A stretch of DNA of 64,000 nt from NCBI GenBank assembly GCA_024114885.1, contig CP099429.1, forward strand, positions 1,426,001-1,490,000, in the 5' to 3' direction. Source of the stretch: Septoria linicola. Its lineage: Eukaryota > Ascomycota > Dothideomycetes > Mycosphaerellales > Mycosphaerellaceae. How positions within the stretch are numbered: the stretch's first letter is position 1; each line of letters opens with the position of its first letter. Both the position numbers and the translations under genes were made by a program. The notes under the pieces are model-generated. The model ran no database searches. It was not told where the DNA came from and saw nothing but the letters and a program-made list of their open reading frames with translations. Positions 56,604-64,000 of this stretch are shown in pieces.

Positions 56604-57576
56604 TGACAAAGCGAAAGGCGCGACAGTCGCATAGACAAGAAACGAGACGCATCGCCACAGCATCAACATACGGCTCACTCAGACGATCACCTCACTCGAG
56701 TGACGCGTCTCACTTGAAACCTGCCTTCCCTTAACTGGACCCCATTTCATTAGCACATCAATTCCTACAATGCATGGAAATAATGTCTCTACTTGTGAGA
56801 ATCTCACAATGCATCAGCACTTCGATCAACAGCAGTCCGGATGGAGCTCACCTGCAGCAGCGGCGGATTGACGAGCAGAAGCGACTTCTAATGCAACACC
56901 ATGAGGCAGGTTGACAGAATTCACGAGGCACCAGCGCTGCGTTGACTATAGGCGACATCTGCAAATCCCACAAGGCCTTACAGCAGTCGCTGCACAAGAG
57001 ATGCTTATACGCACGTCAACATTCACTCCTCAACCACCGTCAGAAGCTTTCACTAATGGGACGCTAGCCCGGAACGGGTGCACGTAAAAGAATGGATACA
57101 CCGACAAGGACAGCAGACGTGACTGGGATCAAGATCATAACCTTCGAGCCATCTAGGCCGTGCTTTTCATTGCTCTCGAGAAGCGGGAGGCAGTCATAAC
57201 ATAGACAAAGCATGCCCTAGCCAATCAGACTGAGTTCCTGCCCGCTCTAGAAAGAACGATCGAACAAAGGGAAGCTGCAGTCTTCAGAAGAGAACGTGTG
57301 ATAACACAACGCGAACAAGAGGTTGCGACGCGTGGGGATGACTGTTGGACACCTGCAGGGGAGCTTCGCCAGCGGGAGTCCGCTCTGCCCACGCTCGCGT
57401 CCCACACCGGACCTGGGTCAAACAATACGGTGTCAGAGGAGAGTCGACGTGTGGAAATAACGCAGTCGACACTGATGGCAGCGATGGGTTGTGGTGATCT
57501 TGCCTCTCTGCATGACATCCACATCTGCATCTGCTTCGCGCCTCCATATTCACGACAATACCCACAAGTACAATAA
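56604..57576 (+). pseudogene. Degenerate coiled-coil family gene, copy 1
   Basis: The ATG at 56604 starts a basic peptide (M-T-K-R-K-A-R-Q-S-H-R-Q-E) that stops at 56734. Coiled-coil-like segments then follow in the same general direction: L-Q-Q-R-R-I-D-E-Q-K-R-L-L (about 56850) and a long frame reading D-S-R-R-D-W-D-Q-D-H-N-L-R-A-I, TAG, A-V-L-F-I-A-L-E-K-R-E-A-V-I-T, TAG, T-K-H-A-L. From there it is open to 57576 with E-R-T-I-E-Q-R-E-A-A-V, R-E-R-V-I-T-Q-R-E-Q-E-V and finally M-G-C-G-D-L-A-S-L. The two internal stops are TAG, where CAG (Gln) would suit the composition. A decayed member of the family described for 57600-61082. No function known. Confidence 0.55.
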
Positions 57577-57599
57577 ATAGCACTAGCACAATGGCCTGC

Positions 57600-58003
57600 C
57601 TACTGTGCCTAGATACGGACCAAGAACGACTACATCAACGCGTACAAGGACAGAGACAGCGATTGACACGATGCCTTGGGCACGACCTCGCAGGAGACAT
57701 TACAAGTAAACCTGAACGAACGAGCCGCCGAAAGCTGCCTTCCTGGATGCACAGGAAAGAGCAATGGTAGGGAGGAAGCTTCGCTGTCGAGAAGAGAACT
57801 TGCAGTGACAGGATGTGAAGGTAGTGTTGGCTCTCGTGAATATGATAAAGTCTGGCTCCGACAATCAGCTTGGTACGAAAGAGACACGTCGTCTGTGGTT
57901 AACACAATCGACTCTGGTGGCTACGATGGGCTGTGGCGACCTTGCCTCTCTGCGTGACAAGATGGCTTGTCTGGGTCTGGTCAAACGGAATGCTCAGAAC
58001 TGA
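57600..58003 (+). pseudogene. Degenerate coiled-coil family gene, copy 2 (tandem)
   Basis: It repeats the features of copy 1 with frameshifts. K-N-D-Y-I-N-A-Y-K-D-R-D-S-D and a stop come first, then R-E-E-A-S-L-S-R-R-E-L-A-V. A second frame to 58003 reads G-S-D-N-Q-L-G-T-K-E-T-R-R, T-Q-S-T-L-V-A-T-M-G-C-G-D-L-A-S-L. The last part matches copy 1's T-Q-S-T-L-M-A-A-M-G-C-G-D-L-A-S-L at 57460-57514, giving a direct repeat with a period of about 440 bp. Confidence 0.55.
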
Positions 58004-58532
58004 GAACGCCACACTGCGAATGGACGTGACTCGAATGAGACGAGTGCCTGGTAGCAAGCATAGGAGATCGAAGCGTAGGCTTTCAGATGGCCAGCAACGA
58101 ATTGCTGGGACAGACAACCTTCTTGGCGATCAGCGACACGGCTCCTGAACATCCGTGGCTACACAACAGAAATTTGCAGGCCTTACGGGAAGGGGGGAGG
58201 AGCGTGTCGTTGACATACGCTCCACAATCGGCAGATGCGTCCCGTCAAGTGGGCTGGAAGGTTTGGCTGTGGAGCCACAGAGCGACACAGTGGTTGCGCA
58301 TAACGACGTCTCCACTCCAACATCAACACTGCCAAGCAAGGCTCTTCCTAGTTGGCAGTCACGACCGGTGAAAGCTCAAACATCAGGAATACGATCAATC
58401 AGCTTTTCTGCCAACTTGCCTCACTTAGCCAGACCTCACTCGTCAGACCTCACTTAATTACACCTCACTTTACAAGATTGCTTAGCCTCACTTACTGCCT
58501 GCCTGCCTGCCTGCCTAGGCTTCGTCGACTGC
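58004..58532. other. Spacer with CCTCACT motif cluster
   Basis: Short frames only. CCTCACT occurs five times at irregular spacing (58419, 58434, 58448, 58463 and 58486), just before a TGCC microsatellite. Confidence 0.4.
58496..58516 (+). repeat. (TGCC)5 microsatellite
   Basis: Five pure tetranucleotide units followed by T. Confidence 0.9.
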
Positions 58533-58880
58533 TCACTTCCCTTTCTGATCGGTAGTAGACAATTGGGAGCGGACATCGAACGAAATCTTAGGGAAAACTC
58601 CAGTCACGAAGGATTTCTCTCGCTGCACCATATCAACAAGATCGAGAAGGTGTGAGTATTCTCCTTCTTCCAAACACTTTCTGCGATCGTTTGCATGCTT
58701 GTCAGGGGACGCCGCGTGCACAGTAGGATTATCACTGCTGATTGGAAGCATCTCGATAGTGATCTGGCATCTCATGGCATGCTAATCAAGGTAGGCTGCG
58801 CGCACTGACTGAGCAGTGTTACTGTGTGCCTGGCTAGCGAAGAACTTGCTGATGGGCAGCATGGCTGTAGTTATCTGGTA
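58533..58880 (-). pseudogene. Duplicated fragment of an unknown coding sequence
   Basis: A minus-strand frame from 58775 reads R-C-Q-I-T-I-E-M-L-P-I-S and continues as a plausible protein (S-H-L-L-D-L-V-D-M-V-Q-R-E-K) to 58533. About 110 bp upstream, near 58850-58890, a second version reads R-Y-Q-I-T-T-A-M-L-P-I-S and stops soon after. The pair is a local duplication. The parent gene is not identified. Confidence 0.4.
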
Positions 58881-59010
58881 TCTCGTCAGGCTTAGCACAG
58901 TGAGTAGGTAGCGGCCGGTGAGCGAAATAGATCGGGGTCTTTCTCTGATTTCTGACAAGTTGACGTCACCAGCGTATGTTCTGGTCTGCAGAGAACACGG
59001 AACTGAGCAT

Positions 59011-59072
59011 AGAGTGAGAGTGGAAGTGAAAGTGGAATTGAAAGTGGAGGTGAGGTGGAAGTAAGAGCGAGA
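59011..59072 (+). repeat. Purine-rich imperfect GTGGAA/GTGAAA tract
   Basis: About 60 bp that are almost pure A/G plus T in a GTGRAA rhythm. A possible triplex-forming or replication-slippage tract. Confidence 0.6.
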
Positions 59073-59329
59073 CTCCCCAGCTATGATCTCCAATCTTCGC
59101 CCTTACCAGTCGCCCTCCGACCACAGTCTGCCTAAGACTACCAGCGCGCCGATCAAGTAGTCCGACCAGCCCGAGTCCAGGGTCCGCTGCGCAGACTGGC
59201 TTGTTTGCTGAGCGGATAGAATTTCTAACAGTCTCAACATCTGCTCCCAGTCCTTGCTGACTCCCACAGCTACGAATAACCTTGCTGTGATGTTAGACTG
59301 GACATCAATGACTTTCGGGTCCTAGAGAG

Positions 59330-59970
59330 ACAATTGCTTGCTCCTGCGGCGAGGAAAGGCCCGAGTTCATTCGAAGGTCTGCCTACGTTCATACTGAGCG
59401 TGGGTGAGGTTGTCCGGCGCTGTCAGTCCATGAGAGCAAAGCTGCAGGTCGAAGGTCTGCTGACATTCATGCTGAGCATCAGTCTCTGCCTCTATCAGCT
59501 CGTAAACACGGCTCTGCAGCCTTTGGCTTCGATCTTCCTGGCAGACCTGCGATTGAAAAGCGGTGAGCGTCGGTCTCCGCCTCTCTCAGCTCGCAGAAAG
59601 CGGTCTCGTGCACCGATGCCAGCTGTCTCCGTGCTTCGTCGCGTCCAGTTACATGATCTGGCTGTAGCTAGAACCAGGGCATCTCACTTCAGCAGTGGAA
59701 CTCACTTGTGATCTACACCTCACTTGGGCCGCGTACCTCACCAGAGATCAGACCTCGACCAAGCAGGCAACCTCACTTGCGCGACAAGTGGCCTACAAGG
59801 TCACGCTCGAATCCTGACAGCTCGTCTCCTCCCCTTCTTGTTCAGCGCAGCGATCCGAAACTCGAAATCTTGCTTCTCGTATCGCTCGACTGCCGCCTCG
59901 TGTTGTCTAACACGCGCGTCGACTTTGTTCAGCATAGTTTGAAGGCCATCAGAGTGTTTCTGTAGTCGTG
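59330..59970 (-). pseudogene. Degenerate coiled-coil family gene, inverted copy
   Basis: Read on the minus strand from 59966, one frame gives R-L-Q-K-H-S-D-G-L-Q-T-M-L-N-K-V-D-A-R-V and R-Q-H-E-A-A-V-E-R-Y-E-K-Q to a stop near 59815. A run of AAGTGAGG motifs follows, then frames reading R-D-E-A-R-R-Q-L-A-S-V-H-E-T and E-L-R-E-A-E-T-D-A-H near 59600. A tandem echo reads E-L-I-E-A-E-T-D-A-Q-H-E near 59500. These are heptad-rich Glu/Gln/Arg segments of the same kind as at 57.2 and 60.4 kb. No intact gene remains. Confidence 0.5.
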
Positions 59971-60142
59971 CCACTCACGCGTTGCCATTCTTTCAGCCTG
60001 ATGCATTGGAGTGAGATGCATTGGAGTCGGATGCCATTGAAGTCAATGCCTCCCAATGCAGCATATGACTGAGCAAACTGCGAGCCACGTGCTGCGTCAT
60101 TTTTCCGAAACTTGACAATACTCACGCCACTGAACACAGACT

Positions 60143-60646
60143 ATGGCTAACAATGAGGACACCCCTCTTGGCAAGATCCCGCTACAACAGCTACTGGACG
60201 AACAAAGTACTGTAGTAACCCACTTTCTCGACCACGCATGGCAGGACAACCCTCAATATCGCCGGCTCCACGTGATGTTTCTTCGCTGTCGGAACGGCAA
60301 AGTCAATCTCAAGTAGCGCTGGATGGGCGATCGCACAGCGTAACACAGATGGAGAAAGAGTATCAAATACGTCTGGCTTCTGTATCAACACAGGAAAGAG
60401 CGATGGAGCACGGCGAGGCAGCATTAACATCACGCGAGAGCGACATACACTCGTGAGAGCCAGATCTTGCAGTGGACGAAAGCTCTGGGAGCTCGTCTTA
60501 ACCAAGCCGTCGAGAAGGAATCCAGCTTGGACGCGTCAGCCGAGCGGATTGCAGAAGGAGAAGAGCGGCTAGAGCTAACAAAATCCACATGCGCGGGTAT
60601 TAAGCAGCGCGTCCTTGATGTCTTGATGACCGACGTTTTTTTCTGA
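60143..60646 (+). pseudogene. Degenerate coiled-coil family gene, copy with start
   Basis: The ATG at 60143 begins M-A-N-N-E-D-T-P-L-G-K-I-P-L-Q-Q-L-L-D-E-Q. The coding sense then moves to the frame open to 60456 (S-L-S-E-R-Q-S-Q-S-Q, I-R-L-A-S-V-S-T-Q-E-R-A-M, G-E-A-A-L-T-S-R-E-S-D). After that stop it moves to a third frame (Q-I-L-Q-W-T-K-A-L-G-A-R-L-N-Q-A-V, E-R-I-A-E-G-E-E-R-L-E-L) ending at 60646. A 41-nt intron (GTACTG...GGCAG) could explain the first switch but not the second. Confidence 0.5.
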
Positions 60647-60779
60647 CGGATTGACCATTGCAGCGGTACATACAATGTGAGATGGCGCTGAGGCAGTAGG
60701 GCAGCAGACAGCATCCAGCTTTATAACGGCAAGAAGTTCCTGTGTCGAAAAGATTTGTGTCCCACGATTCACCTGGCTC

Positions 60780-61082
60780 CGGTCATGACTGCCTCTCGCT
60801 CATCTGCAAGACAAAGCCGGTGAGGGTGTGAAAAAGCACGGCCTTGCTGGCTCAGAAGATATGATTTTGATCCCAGTCACGTCCGCTGTTCTTGTTGGTT
60901 ACGTTCTCCTGTTCTGTGCTGGCGTCCGTTGGGTCAAACGTTAAGACGGTGGTTGAGGAGTGGATGTTGACGTGCGCATCCAGCGATGGAGCCGACGTGA
61001 GGAGGTAGACTTCCACAGCATCGCACGTACAGCGATTGCTGCAAGGCCGTGTAGGTCTTTTCACGTTCATCGACCTGGTCAA
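60780..61082 (-). pseudogene. Degenerate coiled-coil family gene, second inverted copy
   Basis: A minus-strand frame ends N-S-G-R-D-W-D-Q-N-H-I-F and a stop near 60860, matching D-S-R-R-D-W-D-Q-D-H-N-L of copy 1. The DNA at 60832-60898 is the reverse complement of 57104-57168 with few differences. The upstream part contains H-V-N-I-H-S-S-T-T-V and D-A-S-T-E-Q-E-N. Confidence 0.5.
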
Positions 61083-61292
61083 GGTGTTATATTAGCAGTC
61101 GTTCCTGCTCGTCGATCCGCTGCTATAGTGGAGCCTGATCTTTGACTGTATCGGGGTTGTTGTGAACCGAAACACTGGTGCGTTGCGAGATTCTGAGTGT
61201 TGACGTGAGCTTGTGTACATGCAGAAGATGCTGCATATTTGCCTCCACGTCTACCGGCCTCCCTTTGTCGCTCTTCTTGCCTAGAGCATCCA

Positions 61293-62215
61293 TCATTTAT
61301 CCATTGCACCTTCGGTACTGGCGTGCGTTAGCTCAAATATTGTGATAGTGATCGGGAAGTGAAGATGTGGACGCGGACTTGAAGAGGCTACGACTACTGT
61401 CAATGTCTTTTGCAAGATGAAGTTGGCGAGTGTGCTTATAAGCTCAGTCGGACTTCGACCATGTTGTAGTGAGGTTGTGAGGTTGTGTATGTTGGCAAGC
61501 ACAAGATGGAGCTTGGCGAACGTGCCACGGTTGTTCTGCGTGGGCAACGATCGCCTCTCACTCGTGACGGTCCTACTTCCAGTTCTGCTCAAGTTGTTGT
61601 TGATAATTTCCCAGCTATCAGCCACGGCGATGATCATTCGCACTGTACCCGTGAGTGTTGTCCTCGTTGTGCAAGGCAAAGAGTAAGGGCTGGCACCGGA
61701 CGCCGACGAGTATGTCAGGATGCGCACTTGTTCGTTCATACCACATGCAGTGATCGCAAGCGGTAGCAGCATCGTTCTTCGTCCCGTACTTGTGCGCTTT
61801 TGCCACCACACACTTCGCGCCAGCAACATGACGTTGCGAATGTGTTGAGAAGCTTCATCGCTGGCCGCGTGCAATGCGTGCTCAAGCCACCATCTCCTAC
61901 CGTCGCCAGCCCAATGTTGAATATTGCTCCGACATCATAGTACACTCGTTATGCTTGTACATCCTCCACAGGCTAATCACTCGCTGCATGCTGCGAGTCG
62001 CCGCTGAGTATGTCCTAAAGTATACAGGTTGCATGATACACGGGCGAGACCGCACACAACGGTGCTTCGCACACAAGCAGCTCAAGAAAGTTTTGGTAGT
62101 TGCGTACGTCGTAACTCTCGAGTCGTGGCAGCACGTATGATGCGAGTAGCCTTCTCACTACCGCAGGTAGGCCTTCGAGGTCAGGCGTGCCGTACACGTT
62201 GTTATTTGTCGCCAT
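61293..62215 (-). pseudogene. Decayed hypothetical gene, head-to-head with the 62415 gene
   Basis: A good N-terminal piece starts at the ATG at 62215 (M-A-T-N-N-N-V-Y-G-T-P-D-L, L-P-A-V-V-R-R-L-L-A-S-Y-V) and runs to about 62040. Further coding-like pieces lie in different frames down to 61293 (I-R-N-V-M-L-L-A-R-S; L-H-L-V-L-A-N-I-H-N-L; D-H-C-M-W-Y-E-R). I could not connect them by splicing. The order of features parallels the intact plus-strand gene at 62415, so this may be its decayed paralogue. Confidence 0.35.
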
Positions 62216-62414
62216 CGTGGGTGTTGAGAGGAGGTGTGTCGCGGAGTTGGACGAGAGTGTTCGAGTTGGCGTTCCACTTTTTCTCCATGTCATTCACATG
62301 CGGCCAAGCTGCTCGTTCACTTTTCTGCTTCGTGTCAACATTTCCACTTCTCTTTTACGCGGCACATTCTCAGACCTTCCACCAACAACACTTCCCATCA
62401 GTAACAATATCAAG

Positions 62415-63071
62415 ATGGCTGCAGCGCTGCTGATCGGCCTGCACAGCTTCACACCAGAGCTGCTAACCCATATCGCGCGCGAGTACGTGGAAGTTTACGG
62501 TCCTCACACGAGAGTCCGCGTGGAGAGATTTGCCAATTTTGCCGCCATTGCAGCATCACGACTTCCGGCGATCATTAACAACCACGTCCTAGCCGTGGAG
62601 GTCGAGCGGGCCCTCCTGCTGGCTTGCGAATTCCGAATCGACACTGCAATGCCATTCTCTCAGCAACCAGCGCCAGACCCTCTGCGACATACTCGGAACG
62701 TTCTGCTGAACATGGTCGGACAAGATCGGCAGACCGTACAGCTGATCCGATCGGTAGCAATCACTCGCCACGCTTTGAAAGTGATAGTTCGAGATGGCCG
62801 GGTGAATGAGATTCAGAGTGGAGAGCAGCACCTGGGAGATCATATCGTACGCACTCTGGACTTCTTGCATTCCAAATGCGTGATCAAGATCAAGGATAGC
62901 GTTGCCGTCGTCCGCATGCGGCCGCAATGGGGATTCTTTAACGGGCGCTGGGGTGCGCGGTGGATTGCGCGAGACGCCGTGAACTTGCGTCACTTCTACC
63001 GGAAGATCGCTTACACCAAGTACGATGCCATCAGAGGTCGTGGGTTTGAAGTGCTCTGGACGTTGCCGTAG
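62415..63071 (+). CDS. Hypothetical protein (218 aa)
   Basis: The ATG at 62415 (AAGATGGCT context, CAATATCAAG leader) is preferred to the open frame extending upstream to 62187. The protein is basic and helical at first (L-L-T-H-I-A-R-E-Y-V-E-V-Y, R-V-E-R-F-A-N-F-A-A-I-A-A). A beta-type half follows (H-A-L-K-V-I-V-R-D-G-R-V, H-I-V-R-T-L-D-F-L-H, C-V-I-K-I-K-D-S-V-A-V-V-R-M), and it ends with aromatic/Arg-rich W-G-F-F-N-G-R-W-G-A-R-W. It looks like a real gene, with no membrane span or signal peptide. I do not recognise the family. Confidence 0.6.
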   Translation: MAAALLIGLHSFTPELLTHIAREYVEVYGPHTRVRVERFANFAAIAASRLPAIINNHVLAVEVERALLLACEFRIDTAMPFSQQPAPDPLRHTRNVLLNMVGQDRQTVQLIRSVAITRHALKVIVRDGRVNEIQSGEQHLGDHIVRTLDFLHSKCVIKIKDSVAVVRMRPQWGFFNGRWGARWIARDAVNLRHFYRKIAYTKYDAIRGRGFEVLWTLP

Positions 63072-64000
63072 TGTGGAGGCGGGTAGCAGGGACTAATGGA
63101 ATAGTCGGGAAGTCGATAACTTGGAGGAGATTTGACATTGGAGGCGCTGCTTCGGAGTCCAGCACAGCATAACAGATTGGGAGGTTGCGGTAACAGGATC
63201 GGGCGTAAGAGGCGAGACGCTGGAGACGCTCGAGTAACTCAGACCAGATGGTGGCGAGAACAGGCCAGGCGCGGCGATGGCCAGGCTCCGCTGCATGGCA
63301 GAAATTCGACTGAAATTCATGCCCATACCAGTCCCTACTTGCTTCGTTGTGCTTGTGATGATGGAGTTCACCTTGTTCGCGTTTGTTGATGATGATGTCG
63401 TTGTGAAACGTGAAAGCTGCACTGCGTGAAGTCAAACGGAAAACTTCCGCACCAAGACTTCACCAGAACCGAAATGTCTACATTGAACAGCACCGCACCC
63501 ACACCACCATGAACCCCCTCTTGCTCTGCACAAACGCGTCAGTCACCGGCTCAACAATCGGCGGAGATTCCAAATCGATTCAAATACAAGAGCGAGCTTC
63601 CCAATCGATCACGGCGCTTCACCATGGCAGAGTTCTTCCACTACGTTCCAATCGAAAATCCGTCCCCAAGTGGGATGAAGATTGCCGTACAAGCAAGCCA
63701 GACGGACGAGCTCTGAGCCGATATTCAAGTCTTGCTCAGCTTCGGCGGGTCTTCAGCTTTCCGTCAAAACTTCTCTCCGTCCTCGCAGCGACAAACGCGT
63801 GATGAAGACTTCAGCAACAACTTCGGACGCCACTCCTGTCAGCATCGACGTGTCAAGGCTTCACAATCGGTTCTTCAGCCTCTTTTTGAGCTTCAGACCA
63901 GCAGGACGCGTTGTGCCTCGGTCACAGACACGAAACAAGTCGATCTGGTGGCGAAGCGGCTCAGGTGGGTTCAGCAGACTTTTCCAAGTCGTGGAGAGTG
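63072..64000. other. Window end with an open partial frame
   Basis: A plus-strand frame from the ATG at 63802 (M-K-T-S-A-T-T-S-D-A-T-P-V-S) is open to the last base and could be the first exon of a gene running out of the window. A short 30-codon frame at about 63624 starts M-A-E-F-F-H-Y-V-P-I-E-N-P. Neither can be confirmed. Confidence 0.3.

Noticed and set aside
1..64000. CRISPR arrays, bacterial operons, ribosome-binding sites, rRNA genes
   Set aside because: None is seen. The window is fungal nuclear DNA with spliceosomal introns.

Overview
This window is nuclear DNA of a filamentous ascomycete (Pezizomycotina). The signs are short introns of about 45-60 nt with a CTRAY branch site close to the acceptor, single-copy fungal housekeeping genes, a bZIP-basic/ankyrin (bANK, ToxE-type) regulator, small secreted proteins, and a repeat block mutated in the C-to-T way typical of repeat-induced point mutation (RIP). 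A plant-associated member of Dothideomycetes is my best guess, but the sequence alone does not prove it. Most genes below were assembled by hand from spliced exons, and donor and acceptor positions are given where I could resolve them.

Layout. Positions 1-11790 are an AT-rich, RIP-mutated Ty1/copia block on the minus strand. It is a nested insertion: a complete element (4081-10379, two 278-bp LTRs, 5-bp target duplication GAGAC) lies inside an older, more heavily mutated element (1-4080 plus 10380-11790). The AT-rich composition stops sharply at the outer LTR. The first gene, only 336 bp further on, is an intron-split 62-residue secreted protein with eight cysteines (12126-12368). A second secreted cysteine-rich gene with a broken frame follows (13016-13759).

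Positions 14.6-38 kb are ordinary gene-dense DNA: RPS20, a Cue3/ASCC2 homologue, an MBOAT wax-synthase-like gene (frameshifted), a secreted protein, a LURP-one-related gene with an internal stop, a Sec11-like signal peptidase, several hypothetical genes, GRIM-19 (complex I) head-to-head with NOP56, a bANK regulator, a 69-residue three-exon gene, a C2H2 factor, a four-exon lysine/proline-rich gene, and Ubp8 of the SAGA deubiquitinase module. Positions 38-54.5 kb are sparse: an F-box-like gene, a 6.7-kb stretch with no recognisable gene, a Zn2Cys6 factor, an aldose 1-epimerase, a berberine-bridge-type FAD oxidase lacking its usual cysteine anchor, and a 76-residue secreted peptide.

Positions 56.6-62.2 kb look like a gene graveyard. 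Pieces of one Glu/Gln/Arg-rich coiled-coil family recur in direct and inverted orientation, broken by frameshifts and by stops that fit C-to-T change. A hypothetical gene (62415-63071) and an open partial frame end the window.

There are no operons. Functional links are limited to shared promoters (RPS20/Cue3 and GRIM-19/NOP56) and to the clustering of secreted-protein genes against the transposon border.
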